This document shows positions 46,696 to 60,373 of a stretch of DNA of 64,000 bases, piece by piece (the stretch's first letter is position 1; each line of letters begins with the position of its first letter). Source of the stretch: Lepidurus packardi (taxonomy: Eukaryota; Arthropoda; Branchiopoda; Notostraca; Triopsidae); contig JAKZAN010000004.1 in NCBI GenBank assembly GCA_023053545.1, forward strand, positions 4,030,001 to 4,094,000. Direction: 5' to 3'. A program made the position numbers and the translations under genes. The notes beneath the pieces are model-generated. The model made no database searches, was not told where the DNA came from, and was given only the letters and a program-made list of their open reading frames with translations.

Positions 46696-46703
46696 CTAGA
46701 AAG

Positions 46704-47082
46704 GCCGGCTTACAAGTTGTCTTCCTTTGTTCCAAGCCAGCTTTCTAGTCGACTTCGAGGTCAACTATGGAAAGGAGAAGTGAACTTTGTTGACAAGTGT
46801 GGAATGTTACCTGTTTGTCGCTAATTACTCCTTAATCGGATGTTCTTAATTTCATGTTTGACTTCTAAAAGTTAACATTAAATTCATTCTTGATATCGCC
46901 GGGTTTGACGCCATTCCATGCATTAGCAGGCACGTTAAAACTTCATTAACATTTTGCCGTGGTTCTTCATTCTAGTTTGTTTTGTTTTTCTAGTTCATAG
47001 TTGTATACTATAGTAAGCGTTACTTGTTAATGCAAGATAAACTTGAATTCATTTCCTTTATTCTTACAGGTTGAGAGCAGTC
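46704..47082 (+). other. Upstream region of KMT5 homologue
   Basis: Presumed promoter and 5' UTR. A TTCTTACAG acceptor immediately before the coding exon at about 47071 suggests a non-coding first exon somewhere in this interval. Confidence 0.5.
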
Positions 47083-49453
<2,371 letters not shown>

Positions 49454-49511
49454 TTTTCGGAAGAAATAACTGTCGGGAAATCAATTTCAGAAGTTTTAAC
49501 GTTTCCATTGC

Positions 49512-49548
<37 letters not shown>

Positions 49549-49836
49549 GTTTTTCAAGCTGTTAACTCAGGACATTTTTTTTTTTAGAAAAAACTTTGGA
49601 ATGTAAGACTGTCCAGTCTAAAAATTCTTATCCTTGGGTTTATCCGAAAAGACACAAAACACGAATTCTTGGTTCTTCTTACTAAGTTGGGCTTTAGATC
49701 CATGTGAATGCGTAGGTTTGCAGAATCACATTTTACAGTGCAAGCGAAGGTTGAGTTGCAATGGAATTGTATGAGAAAATGCAAATGTTTACTAAAATAC
49801 TCTTCCGTTTTTAGCACCATAAAACAAGAAGAAACT
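49454..49836. other. 3' spacer between KMT5 and CCDC93 with poly(T) tract
   Basis: Convergent 3' ends. A T run of roughly 29 residues (about 49518-49546) interrupts the spacer. Its length is likely to vary between individuals or assemblies. No gene is seen. Confidence 0.6.
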
Positions 49837-52267
49837 TTAATGGGAAGAAGGCGGAAATTGACTTAGCAGGTATTCGTGCCTTTTGCATTCTTCACGCAAA
49901 TCACGTACGGTGGCCAAATAGCGACGATGTAGATCAGTCAGTTCTTGTAAGGAAGTAGCCAAACCATTGCGTTTCTCGCGAAATTTATCCAATTCCCTTT
50001 TTACCTATGTTAATATTTCAAGAATGGTAGAAACAACATTTCTTTAAAATGAATAATAATATTTAAAATAAACTAAATAATGGTTTAAAATAATATTTGA
50101 TTATTTAATATCCGTACTTTAACCTGACTAGCTTGGACGCCCTGCGCTACCACTTCCATTTGATGAACGTATTCTTCCTTGGCTGCCGGATTATGCATGC
50201 CCCTATTCGGAAAAAAGTGGAAAAGGAGAAAGCTCGAGCAATTTTAACAGAAAATAAAATCAATTTTTATACTTTTCATAATTATCAATAAGGGAATTTA
50301 GGATGTTTAATTCCTTATTGATGTACAAGCGGGTATCGTCCAAAGTATTGTACAGAATGTAGTACTGCTTGGTTTCCCTATGTTTGGACGAAACTAAGAC
50401 GACAAGATCTATTAGGGGGAAAAATTAAAATAAAGTAAATGGATAACCTTGTTGATACAACTCGAGGAAACGGCGCTGGTATTGAGTGAGTTCGGCTCGC
50501 GACGGTACAGCATCCAACTTGCGTTCCAGACCAGCTACTGCTTGACTTTTAGCAGCTAAATTTTGTCTAGCTTCTACTAACTTTTCTTTCAACAATTCCA
50601 GCTCTTGTAAAAGTTGTTCGGCAGGCAAGTTAGCTGTTTCATAATTCGCTTTATCAGCTTCTCTAAGCTTAAACAGTTAAAAGGGAATAATTCTAAACAC
50701 GAAGCAGATTAAATACTCGATTTGATGCTGTAGGTGCTCCAGTTCTAGTTTGCAATGCTGTTTGTACGCCCGTTCCTCAGACTTTAAGTTCTCACTCTCT
50801 CGTACCAAACGTTTCAAATCCTCAAGAACCCTAGAGCTTCATCTTAACAAAACACGAAGGAAAATAACGGTATACAGGATATACGGTTTGTTTTCTTCGG
50901 TTTCCAATTCATGCAAGCGCTTTTCTCGTTCATCCAAATGTGCTTTCTGGTCTCGCAATGCTCGGCGTTCTTCTTGTAATTCAGTTAGCTTTGCTAATGA
51001 AGCATTATAATCCGTTTGAGCTTTCCTAAGTAGATCTTCGAGATGAGCTTTTGTTCGCTTTAAGCCAGGTACTGAAGACGCTTCGACTGCCTAAAAAAGG
51101 AAAGCTGGAACAGCGGGTTTTTAAGGAAATTTTGTAACTCTTTTACTTCACGCTCTGACTGTAACTCTGCGTAATGGTGTACCGCCTCAGCTACGTCATT
51201 AATATGTCTTCCCATGACTTGACTTATCGCTTGAAAGGAGATACGATTCTACTCAAGAAGAAGAAGTAAAACCCTGAAAGGACTTACAGTAAGGATACTT
51301 CTTTAGCTCCCTGGATTTGGGTGAAATCTGTGGAAAGCGCTTCATCATGGGTAGTCTCAGTGACCTGCCCTACACTGGGGAGAAGTCCATATTCGAATAA
51401 AGTTCCTTTAACCCGCTCTTCTTTAGATCTAAGATGCTCGACTGGCAAGCGCTTAAAAGAACGAGTAGGGCGATATATTTTCTGCGGAAGGCCATAATAA
51501 GTTTAGATTCTTGTAAGACTAGCACAGATTTCACCTTGAGACGGACAATGATATTCGGATCAGGATAGGTGGAGAATTTGGAGGCGGGGACTGTACTTTC
51601 ATCTTTGTTGAATTGCAAAAGACTGAATGCACGAGCATAATCGCCAGTTTCTGCCCGTACTTCCATTGCGCGTTTTACCAGCCACTAGTTGACCAGACTA
51701 TGTAAAGCTTGAAATGAAAGGTCGATTTTTTTTTACTTGAACGACAGGGAAAATGTTAATACAATCCAAGCCTTGAATCTGATGAGGCTCTAAGGAGTTC
51801 GGACATCCCATCGTTGGTATAACAGCAACAATCTTCTCCGTAAGTGCGCTAAAAAGGGCAAGTATTATATTCATAGTTTAAAGAAAAGTTTTAGTACATT
51901 TTCTGGCCAATACTCAGGTTTTCTTGGAACAAAAGGTCAACATCTACATCATAGTTGCAAATTTCAATGCACCAAGTCAGCCCTCCAACAACCTATCACC
52001 AGGTGTTCCATAATAAGACAACCGTATACAGAATTAATTTTAGTAAGTCTTAAGTCTCATACCTTATCGAAAGATGATATACCCTTGATCCGGGCTCGGA
52101 AATAACCCGCTGCTAGAAGCAAGTCGATGATACCTTGTAGCTTGATAGCTTGCTCTGCATCTTCCCGAACTTCCACCTAAAGTATATCTTTCAAACATAA
52201 GCACTTTATTATTTAATTTAATACTTACAAAATTTTCAGAACCATTATTTTCTCTCGTGAAGACCAT
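49837..52267 (-). CDS. CCDC93: CCDC93 coiled-coil protein (CCC / commander complex)
   Basis: Starts [13 protein letters not shown] at 52267; an in-frame upstream start is possible. The N-terminal calponin-homology-like NN domain contains [41 protein letters not shown] and [20 protein letters not shown]. The C-terminal half is a long coiled coil ([19 protein letters not shown] and [20 protein letters not shown]), ending SQFPPSSH at 49837. CCDC93 forms part of the CCC complex with COMMD proteins and CCDC22, which works with retriever and WASH to recycle membrane receptors from endosomes. Roughly ten small introns. Its start lies 254 bp from that of SF3A2 on the other strand. Confidence 0.92.
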
Positions 52268-52521
52268 GTTTGGAGCCTTTAATCCGTGAAGTCCTTCAAA
52301 TTTTCACCAGATGGCAAAAGTAGTACATACTTTTCTTCAGAAATTTCGGCAGTAACCAAGGAAACCCTTGAAATATAACAATTGAAGCGTCTATGTTTAC
52401 TTTCATAGTGCTGTTTTAATTGCAAGAAAGTAAGCCAAAAAGTACACAAAAAAGCACATCTTAATTAATTTTTATATTTAGAGCAAATATTTAATCAAGG
52501 AGATTATATTACCGAGGCAAC
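52268..52521. promoter_or_regulatory. Shared CCDC93/SF3A2 divergent promoter interval
   Basis: Only 254 bp separate the two start codons, so both 5' UTRs and promoters must fit here. No TATA box is evident, as expected for housekeeping genes. Confidence 0.6.
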
Positions 52522-53556
52522 ATGGATTTCCAGCACCGTGCTGGCGGTAAAACGGGGACTGGAGGGGTTGCATCTTCCTCCGAAAGTAATCGGGATCGCC
52601 GAGAACGTCTTAGACAGTTGGCTTTAGAAACAATAGATCTCGCCAAGGATCCTTATTTTATGAAAAATCATTTGGGTAGATTTCATTACTAATCATCTTC
52701 GTTGTATTACAGTTTTCTTTATACAGGTACTTATGAATGTAAACTATGTTTGACACTTCATAATAACGAGGGTAGCTACCTAGCTCATACCCAAGGCAAG
52801 AAACATCAAGCCAATTTGGCTCGTCGTGCTGCCAAAGATGCTAAAGATGCCCCTGTTCAAGTATATTCCGCCCTTCCCTTCCTAAATATTAAACGTTATT
52901 TCTATAGCCTGCTCCTGAAAAAGCGCGCGTAGATGTTCGCAAATTCATTAAAATTGGTCGACCGGGCTATAGAGTCACGAAACAGCGCGATCCTGTAACT
53001 GGCCAACAGAGTATGCTTTTCCAAGTAGACTATCCAGGTAAACGATGAAACAATTTTAACCCTCGAAACTCATGCTGTAATCTCTTTTTTTCTTCTTTTT
53101 TTAAAACAGAAATTTCGGACACTGTTCTGCCTCGTCATCGTTTTATGTCTGCATATGAGCAAAGGATTGAACCTCCTGATAAGCAGTGGCAGTACTTGCT
53201 CTTCGCCGCTGAACCTTACGAAACAATCGCTTTTAAAGTAAAGATTCATTTTTGGAGAGAACTTCATATATTGAACTTTATTTTTCACTAGGTTCCGAGC
53301 CGAGAGGTAGACAAATCAGAAGGCAGGTTTTGGACGTACTTTAATAAGCAATCACGCCAATTTTTTCTTCAGTTCAGTTACAAACTGGACAACAAACGAC
53401 CCAACGCATCCAATATCCCACCACCTCCAACAATGCTTCCTCCTAGACCTCCAATGGCCCCAGGGAATATTCCTCCGCCTCCTGTAGGCCTTGTGCCTGG
53501 CCAGTCTGTTCAGATGATGCCAGTTTTCAATGCCCCGCCTCCGCCTCCAATGTAGA
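52522..53556 (+). CDS. SF3A2: Splicing factor 3A subunit 2 (SF3a66)
   Basis: U2 snRNP component needed for prespliceosome assembly in the nucleus. Exons: 52522-52675, 52727-52860, 52908-53037, 53110-53237, 53292-53556. It begins MDFQHRAGGKTGTGGVASSS. A C2H2 matrin-type zinc finger is seen (YECKLCLTLHNNEGSYLAHT, then GKKHQANL). The conserved core follows: KIGRPGYRVTKQRDP, LFQVDYPEI, SAYEQRIEPPDKQWQYLLF and KSEGRFWTYFN. It finishes with a proline-rich tail (PPPPTMLPPRPPMAPGNIPP). The tail is much shorter than the long repeat tail of the mammalian protein. An AATAAA lies just downstream (53596-53601). Confidence 0.96.
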
Positions 53557-53740
53557 ACCAAACTGATCTGTTTGGTTTTTTTACACTCTCAAGAGAATAA
53601 AAAGGACTTTGAAAATATGGATGGGTGTTTTTTTTTATTGAGTACGGAAATAGAACATGTGAAACGAAGTACCCCTTTAAATTACAAAATCAGAGATCAG
53701 ACAAGTAACGAAAAATAGTAAGAATGTTTCAGTAGAATTT

Positions 53741-54395
53741 TCAAGCTTCTTCTTCAACACTGGCCAGTCTGGAGACAAATTTGTGGCCACTTCTTCGCAC
53801 GCTATCAACAGGAGGGCAGTGGAAAGCTTGGACCCATTCATCCAACGTTTCCGAAGACTCACAAAGGAAAGTTAGTGTCGCGCCAGCATCGTAATCGCTA
53901 CCGTAAGGCTTCACCGTGAAAATGCAGTCTTCTGACAAGACGGATTTTTGGACGACAGCATCTTTCAGGTTGAGACATCCCAAAGGCTGGGCTTCGCGCT
54001 TGTCTTTCCACAAAACAGCCATGCGACCCACGGCTGTACGGTACACTTTGACGTATAATCGTTGCGGGCGCGGTTGGGGTGATTTCGTGGGGCCTTTAGT
54101 AGGGTCTTTGGAAGAAGTGACCGGTACCAACCAAATCAAATCGCCACTGTAAAGCACTGGAACATTGTCTGACTGCTTGGAAGGTTTCATTCCACCGCTA
54201 CCGAGTTGAGTAAAATCGCCCAATCTTGCTGTTTCCATTGCCATAGTTCTACTAAAGGGGACCGCTGTAAAACGGCGAATGTAGTTTTCTAGGATTTCGT
54301 GTGGGGAAAGTCCGCTGACGCTGATAGAGCTAAGTTGACTCAAGGGTTTTTCCCTTTTGTTTGCTTTCAAGTCTCTCAGATGTGACTGATATCTC
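53741..54395 (-). CDS. PH-like domain protein, function unknown
   Basis: One long frame. The stretch starting LSQLSSISVSGLSPHEILEN looks coding, but no ATG precedes MAMETARLGDF (54244). Either an upstream exon joins at an acceptor near 54395, or translation starts at 54244, giving about 168 residues. The second half resembles a pleckstrin-homology fold: a strand-rich RLYVKVYRTAVGRMAVLW, then LGCLNLKDAVV, IFTVKPYGS, and a terminal helix ETLDEWVQAFHCPP. PH domains bind phosphoinositides or proteins. No named family is recognised. It is convergent with SF3A2 (185 bp between stops). Confidence 0.65.
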
Positions 54396-55549
54396 CTGAG
54401 TTAGCGTGCTGGGGTTTTATAGGACTATATCGCTCATGCGTCACGATCCGGGTCTCCATTCTCCACACACCTTGATACGCACGGAATACTGATTGGCAAT
54501 CTTACAATTCGAGATGAAGCTAGTTGATGCTGCTTAGAAGAAAACTAACTGTCACTTTGCTCCAGTGTCGCTCTACGACTTGAAAAGAAACAATTTTCTT
54601 ATAAATACTCATTTTTCTGAGCGCTTGTATACACTCAGTTGCTGTGTTGTAATTAATTATCTCTACAGTTTTGGCTCATGCATGGTCAGTTTATCTTTAA
54701 ACGAACTTCTCTGAACCGCTTGCTTGACTCCTGAAGCAGCTTTTAGAAACCTCATAAAGTTTGCGGCTTCACCTGCCTCGCATGAATAAACAGCGTTTCG
54801 CTCACAAACGGGGATTCCCCTTACCGGACATTTTCTCAAGTTTTATGAACTTCGTCGAGGGGAGATGCCTAGAAGACAGTAAACAATTTGTAAGATGTCC
54901 TTAGCGAAAATTGAGCAACTCAGTTATGTAAACTTATGAGTAACCTTGTTTTGTTTTCGAAAGCTTGATTGCACACCATTGACTAAAGGATGCGTGGGGA
55001 TAACTTTCACTCGTGGTTACCACATACGTAGCGTGTATGCGTATTACGAATTGTCTTATGTACCGTAGGGCAAATCGGCATTATATTGGGTTACAGTTCG
55101 TTCCTCGAGCACGCAATTCGCCTACGCAATCCAGATTTTGGAAATCATAGTAATAGTCACAGTTGTCTTCCCTTCAAGGTTAATTCCCAGGTCCCTTTTC
55201 TTGGCCATTGAAGTCAGTTTGCGGCTGTTTCTATAGTGTATACGTCATTCCCTTTCTCGCAATTTTTTCCCGGTTCCTTCTGTCGCTCGACTATGGACTA
55301 CCCCTGACCTAATTCCATCATCGACTGCAATATAAACGCTCTTTAGTCTCTATTATAATGCTTTTTATTATACTCTGTTGACTTTTGTTGTATTCATTGG
55401 AATATACAACCATTTTCTTGATTAAAATAAGCTGTAATATCTACTTAAAAGCTGCGATTTTAATCGCAGTAATAAAAGCTGTGTATTTCCTTAACTCAAG
55501 GTCAGGTTGAGAGGGTACGAGCCGCGGAATGTAAACTATACGATTGTCG
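54396..55549. other. Spacer of 1.15 kb, no gene assigned
   Basis: Probably holds the promoter and perhaps a first exon of the PH-like gene. A TATAAAA string lies on the minus strand at 54415-54421, but its use depends on whether that gene has an upstream exon. Nothing else is supported. Confidence 0.45.
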
Positions 55550-56865
55550 TTAATCGCAGACTAGGTGCAAATTCTGTTTTGTGTATTCATACACGAGAAA
55601 CAAGGGTCCGAGTGCAACGAATGTGCGGACAGCCATAGGTTTTAAACCATTGTACAATGCAGCAATTCCTAGGAATTCCAAAGAAATATTAGCATTATAA
55701 GCTAAAAACGGAAAGAAAAGTAGCTTGTAGCTACAACAAACCTTCTTGTTTGGCGATGGTAATTATAACGATCGGTAGGCTTCCTTCTGCAGTACCAACC
55801 TGAATGCGTGATTTTGCCACATCAACAGGAAACATGGTACACCAAAAGGCAAGTCCACCCATGCCTCCACAAAAAGCAGTTTCCAGGGGCCCTATACGAA
55901 TTCATTTGCGAGTTAAAAAATGCTAAAAGCTTTGAACCCATTTGGCTTGCCCAGCTGGTGACGGGCGGTATGCGCTGGTGTGAGCCAGCGGCGAGTCCAT
56001 TCGTAACCAAAAAAGAGGAAAAAATAGCCAGGCATTTCCCTAGCTAATGTAAAGGTCAAACCGCGGAAAAGACCTTTAACGCCTTCAGCACGTACCGTCT
56101 GCTTGAGGACGCTTACTGGCCCGATCTGCATAAAGCGACAAGAAAGAACATTAACGCGTGCTTTTTATACAGACACCGGAAATAAGAATTTAAGGAAAAG
56201 GACAACGCGGAACGAGCCCAGATTCTCTAAACCAGTTCCGGGTTAGCGTGTTACCCTGACGTTAGTCGAGCCAGTCTCTCGTAATGTTTGCAAGCGACAT
56301 TTCACTAGTTCCGTTGGAGTTAGGACCAAGGACGAGAAAAAGGCGGCTAATCCTCCTGCTAATGCATTTTGATATGGCTGCAACTGATCAGTGCCCTAGG
56401 AATTACTTAATCTAAGTTAATAATTTGTCGTACAAATATTCACAATGTCCCTATATTGCGAGTTTCTAATGAACTTGCTTGCAAGTCTAAGACGTTGGCC
56501 AAGCTTCGCTGGCAGGATCCATACGCAGCAAATAAAACGGCATTCTGCGCCAATTTGGCAACTAAAGCGGGCACGGCTCCAGCGTATACTGCTGCCACGC
56601 CTCCGCTTTTCCATGTGGCGTAAAGACAGTGAACCATGCCACGATACATCCCAGGGAAAGTTTGCAATTTGACTTTCACCGTGTCGAATGGCTGCCCCAT
56701 ACCAATACAGGCCACGCCCCCTGTTATAGTAGCGAAGTTAAAGTGCTTCAAAATAAAAAAAAATCATTCCGCTGGAGATACGTTACCGAGGAGACTAGCC
56801 GTGACGTCAATTGCTACGTCCTTGACAGCAAAAGGATTGCGGACTAAATTGGAATTCGCAGTCAT
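55550..56865 (-). CDS. SLC25A15: Mitochondrial ornithine carrier (SLC25A15 / ORC1)
   Basis: Starts [20 protein letters not shown] at 56865. It has three mitochondrial-carrier repeats. Repeat 1 contains [20 protein letters not shown] with [11 protein letters not shown], the ornithine-carrier form of the PxD/ExxKxxxQ signature. Repeat 2 has [13 protein letters not shown] and [18 protein letters not shown]. Repeat 3 has [24 protein letters not shown] and ends with [16 protein letters not shown]. The protein exchanges cytosolic ornithine for matrix citrulline across the inner membrane. The link QLGKPN-GPLETAF requires a 46-bp GT-AG intron near 55890-55936; without it the frame breaks. Short introns elsewhere fit the window average. 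Confidence 0.92.
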
Positions 56866-58142
56866 TTCAAAGGTAGGTTTATCGGTCAACCTCATAACAT
56901 GAAATCGGCAAAAAAAAATTGTGGGAGAAAGATAAAGCAATAAGAATTATCTTATGTCAACAACAATAATCTTTGCCTTAGACAATAACTGAACGAGATA
57001 AGGCAGAAACAAACTATGTTATGATTCTTCGATTACCTTTCAGGTTTTCCTTGTTCGGTTTGGGAAATCAACTATTGAGAGTTAGTCGGCTGCACGTCCT
57101 AGAACTGACGGGTCTTTCTGAACATTAAGTTACTAAAAAAGCATGAGTGTAGAGCTGTCACTATGGGGATATACAAACCTACAGTAGCTTTAGATTACGG
57201 CACTTTTCAAAGTTTACCGTAGATTACGGCATGAATGAAGCGCACTTTATTCTTCACCTGCGTTACTCGCTTTGGGATTCGTTATGCACACTAGTCCTTT
57301 TCGTCTGTTTTGTTTCTCCCCTAAAATCTTCCTTCGGTTCTTTTCTGGTGCTTTTTTCTTTCAGTACAAATTGGTAGTGCCCTACGTTGCGCAAGTTGTT
57401 GTTGGAGTCGCACCATAGATTAGAACGTTTTGCTAGCTTTACTTGTTTGTTCACTTTGTTTGGTGATTGCCAGTTCTTAAAGTTTTACATTTCAGGTAGC
57501 GATTTCACTATTTTAAACAGTTTAGTTTCGATAACGAGCTCGGTAAAACTGTTTTTTTCCTTGAAATCCACTTGTTGACCTAGGGCAGGCAGTGTTGTCT
57601 TGAAGATTAATTTTTCTATCTTGGCAACGTATTCTGAAAAATATGCAAAATATATGGATTCATTTAAATTATGCATTGCAGTGTCAATCGCTATAGCCCC
57701 TTTGAAAGACGAAGCCCAAATAAGATAGGTTCATTACCAGCTTCAAAAACGGGTGCTCAATGGTGAAACAACGGGCTTGATTGTAAGTCAGCTGTAAAAT
57801 GGCCTTTATTTCCAAAGCCCCTTATTTTGCTCACGTCCTTTAGAAAATTCCTTCCCGTTGCGTCTAAACTACATATTTGATTGAAAACCAGCCATTCCAG
57901 TTCGGGTTGCCGAAAAGAGGAACCGTATCTGCCTAAAAACTTCATAGCGTTATAGTCAAGTCAACTTTCCTGTTTTGTTTCGGTTTGTTGTCGAACTCAT
58001 AAATTAATCGTTACCTTTTAGACAACAGTTCGGGTCATTCGATTGCATTGATTTATTACTTATTTATGATGTTGAGTACGCTGCCCCCAATGAAGACGTT
58101 CAAGTCACGTCACGTCACGTCACGAAAAAAGAAGTTAAAAAA
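56866..58142. other. Spacer, no supported gene
   Basis: Contains two short near-copies of GTAGNTTTAGATTACGGCA type sequence (57183-57230) and several short frames on the minus strand (57263-57454, 57485-57676, 57757-57945) that share no known domain. These could be remnants of a mobile element but I cannot name one. A CACGT repeat (58105-58123) abuts the 5S gene. Confidence 0.45.
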
Positions 58143-58355
58143 GCCAACAGCACCCGGTGTTCCCAGGCTGTCACCCATCCAAGTACTGACCGGGCCCGAC
58201 ACAGCTTGGCTTCCAGGAGTTTATTTTTTTCTAAGTTCAATTGTATTGCAATTGTAAGTTGAATAGTTTGACTATACGAGGATTTGACTATATGACTATA
58301 CCGACTTCCAGGAGCTGACGAGTCTGGGTACATACTGTGTGGTATGGCCGTTGGC
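58143..58355 (-). rRNA. 5S rRNA gene or pseudogene interrupted by an 85-bp insertion
   Basis: Removing 95 bp (the insert plus one 10-bp repeat) leaves about 118 nt that reads as metazoan 5S rRNA on the minus strand. The 5' end is GCCAACGGCCATACCAC, the middle has AAGCCAAGCTG followed by TCGGGCCCGGTCAGTACTTG and GATGGGTGACAGCCTGGGAA, and the 3' end is GGGTGCTGTTGGC. The 5' and 3' ends pair as in the normal helix I. A T run (TTTTTT, 58137-58142 on the other strand) follows, as a Pol III terminator should. The insert splits the region just upstream of box A, so a normal 5S transcript is not expected from this copy. Confidence 0.9.
58220..58304 (-). mobile_element. 85-bp A-tailed insertion in 5S gene, 10-bp target duplication
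   Basis: CTTCCAGGAG occurs at 58210-58219 and again at 58305-58314. In 5S orientation the insert starts TCGGTATAGTCATATAGTC, has three TATAGTCA-like repeats and ends in AGAAAAAAATAAA before the second TSD copy. A 3' A-rich tail plus target duplication suggests LINE-mediated retroposition of a short RNA fragment. The source sequence is not recognised. Confidence 0.75.
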
Positions 58356-58934
58356 GTACGATAAGTACTAAGAGGCAAATAACAAAATTTCGTGAAGCTC
58401 CAGGGAAATCCCGTCTTGTGCTCACTGATCCTAGAGCAAACAACAGCCCGTGCCAGCAGTAGGCGATCAGCAATGGGCCGGGCCTGGCTTATCTTACATT
58501 TTAAAAAAAAAGTAAGAAAAAAGGAAAGTTGGTAGAACAAAAAATTTTGAGGAAAGATGAATAATTGTTCAACTAATAAATTGTAACAGGTGTGACTTTG
58601 GTGGTGATTAGCAGTGTATCACCACTCAGTAATGAGAATTTATGTATCCTGATTTTATTTTTACGAGCCGTTCAGCAAAGTTTTAAGTTTTACTGTTAAA
58701 TTACTCAGGAAATTCCCCGTCCTGGTTCTCACGCAGCTCATTCTGTGCAGTCGTAGTGGGAGTTAACAGGAAATTTAAAAATAATGTATACGTGAAGGAA
58801 AAAATCAACGTTCCAATGCAAGGCCCGTTTATTGTCAATAATGCAGTTCTCTGCTTCACTATGTGGCAAGTGCTATTACATGAATATAAATCTTTAAAAA
58901 GTCGTAAGTTGCCGAGAACCGAAAAGGTGATGTC
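58356..58934. other. Spacer between 5S copy and CAP gene
   Basis: Holds a short hairpin (GTGGTGAT and ATCACCAC around a 9-nt loop, near 58602-58628) and the presumed CAP 3' UTR. No gene is seen. Confidence 0.5.
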
Positions 58935-59990
58935 TTATACACATAGTCCTGTAGCAGTGTTGGCGACGGTGCCAGTTGGACAGGTGGAAGCCGGAGAACC
59001 GACCAAGTAGACTGACTGTCGGAGGTAGTTTCCGGCCTGTCCGTAATTGCAAGCGTAGAAATACTTGTACCAGCCTTGGCTGTCTAACCAATTGACTACA
59101 CTGCAACCAACTTTGGAGGTTTTAGCCCACACTACTTGGGTGTAATGGCCAATCGTTTTGCCAGTTGCACTCGTGCCAGACCTGGGATTGAAGGAAATCA
59201 AAACAAAGGGTCATTTTATGTTATGTAAGCTTTGTAGTTCACTTGTTCACTTGTTCAAGTTTACTTACGTGAAATTGGTGGCTTGCGCTGCATTATAATC
59301 GACTACTTCATCGTACCAGGCTTGGATAGGGCTCGTCCAATTGAGAACACCGTTGGAAGGCCAAGTTCCGCGGGAAGCGATATTCTGACCCACAACAAAG
59401 CGAGCTGCAGATTAAGAAAAGGAGTAAAAACTTACTATAAAATACTAGCCTTTGCAAATGGTTTGTTTTGTATTTACCAACGTCGCGGTTGGTATCGTGC
59501 TTGTAAACGCATTGGCGAACGTGGGTATCAGCCATAAGGGCCAATTCATCATCCCAGGTCTAACACGTAGATTATATCGTTACAATTACGTTTCACAGTT
59601 AATTTTGCTTTGCCTTTTCTACACTCAGGACATTAAGTAGAAAATACTTACCACGGCACGCATATTAGAAGCTGTAGGCTGTGGACCAGGCGTTCCACGA
59701 GTTTCGAGACCCAAAGCTACTTTGCCTCGGAGTTGGTTGTGCAAGTCGACAATGAATTGTTTGTCAGTAGCCGATACGGTGGTTGGGACGATCGTTGGGC
59801 AAGTTGTAGCAAAAATATTAGGCTACATCAAACATATAGTAATTAATTAAGTGTGGATTCATTTTTAGTAAAATCTTACCAGGTAGAGGCACATAGTATT
59901 CTGCAAATTAATTTTGCAGTAGTCAGCCTGGGTCTGGGCATGTGCCATTCCAGCCAAAGCCGCTAAAATTAATAACAGACAAGGATTCAT
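58935..59990 (-). CDS. Secreted CAP-superfamily (venom allergen 5 / CRISP-like) protein
   Basis: Five exons encode a signal peptide ([18 protein letters not shown]) and one CAP domain. Motifs: [59 protein letters not shown]1 [15 protein letters not shown] and CAP2 [13 protein letters not shown]. The C-terminal [15 protein letters not shown] closes the fold by a disulfide. CAP proteins are extracellular and occur in venoms, saliva and immune secretions; the activity here is unknown. I chose ATG 59990 over the in-frame ATG at 60044 because a TATA box at 60061-60068 would place the transcript start near 60037, excluding the earlier codon. A pseudogene relative with the same promoter and introns lies at 18000-19196 on the opposite strand. 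Confidence 0.92.
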
Positions 59991-60060
59991 TTCGAAAATG
60001 AAGTTGCTACTCTGTTGAAGCAGTGAAAGCGACTTCGAATTCATCACATAGTACGATCAG

Positions 60061-60068
60061 CTTATATA
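60061..60068 (-). promoter_or_regulatory. TATA box of CAP gene
   Basis: TATATAAG on the minus strand, followed by CTGATCG. The promoter block around it is shared with the pseudogene copy at 18000-18055, where the box has drifted. Confidence 0.7.
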
Positions 60069-60373
60069 GCTATGAATGTTACATATTGTTTGCCCTGGTG
60101 CCTCTCCAATTAAAAATATTCTTTTCATATGATTGTACGTTTAGTCCGACGTGTCGCACCTGTGCGCCTTTTTCCTGGATCTGTCAACTGTTTGCGTAGA
60201 TGTGTCAAGTTGTTTGCACCAACTGGTTGTTTATTGAACTTCTATGACTCAACGATGAACTTCTAAATTACGGATTAACTGCCGCAATCTAACTAGGCTC
60301 GTGCCTTTATCTGTTTCAGTAATTAAGTTAATGCAGCACATGGCTTATATATAATTGCATATTCATATGCATA

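Noticed and set aside
46542..46824. Overlapping + and minus frames around 46500-46800
   Set aside because: They lie largely within the hAT MITE and arise from its GC-rich inverted blocks.
54415..54421. TATA box for the PH-like gene
   Set aside because: If the gene has an upstream exon, as its ATG-less frame suggests, this TATAAAA lies inside an intron.
57263..57945. Multi-exon gene or transposase in the spacer
   Set aside because: Frames are short, full of stops between them, and match no family I recognise.
58105..58123. CRISPR-like or regulatory array of CACGT repeats
   Set aside because: Only four short copies with no spacers; a simple microsatellite.
60017..60047. Upstream in-frame ATG (60044) as CAP start
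   Set aside because: Only 17 bp from the TATA box, so it would not be in the mRNA, and the signal peptide is well formed from 59990.
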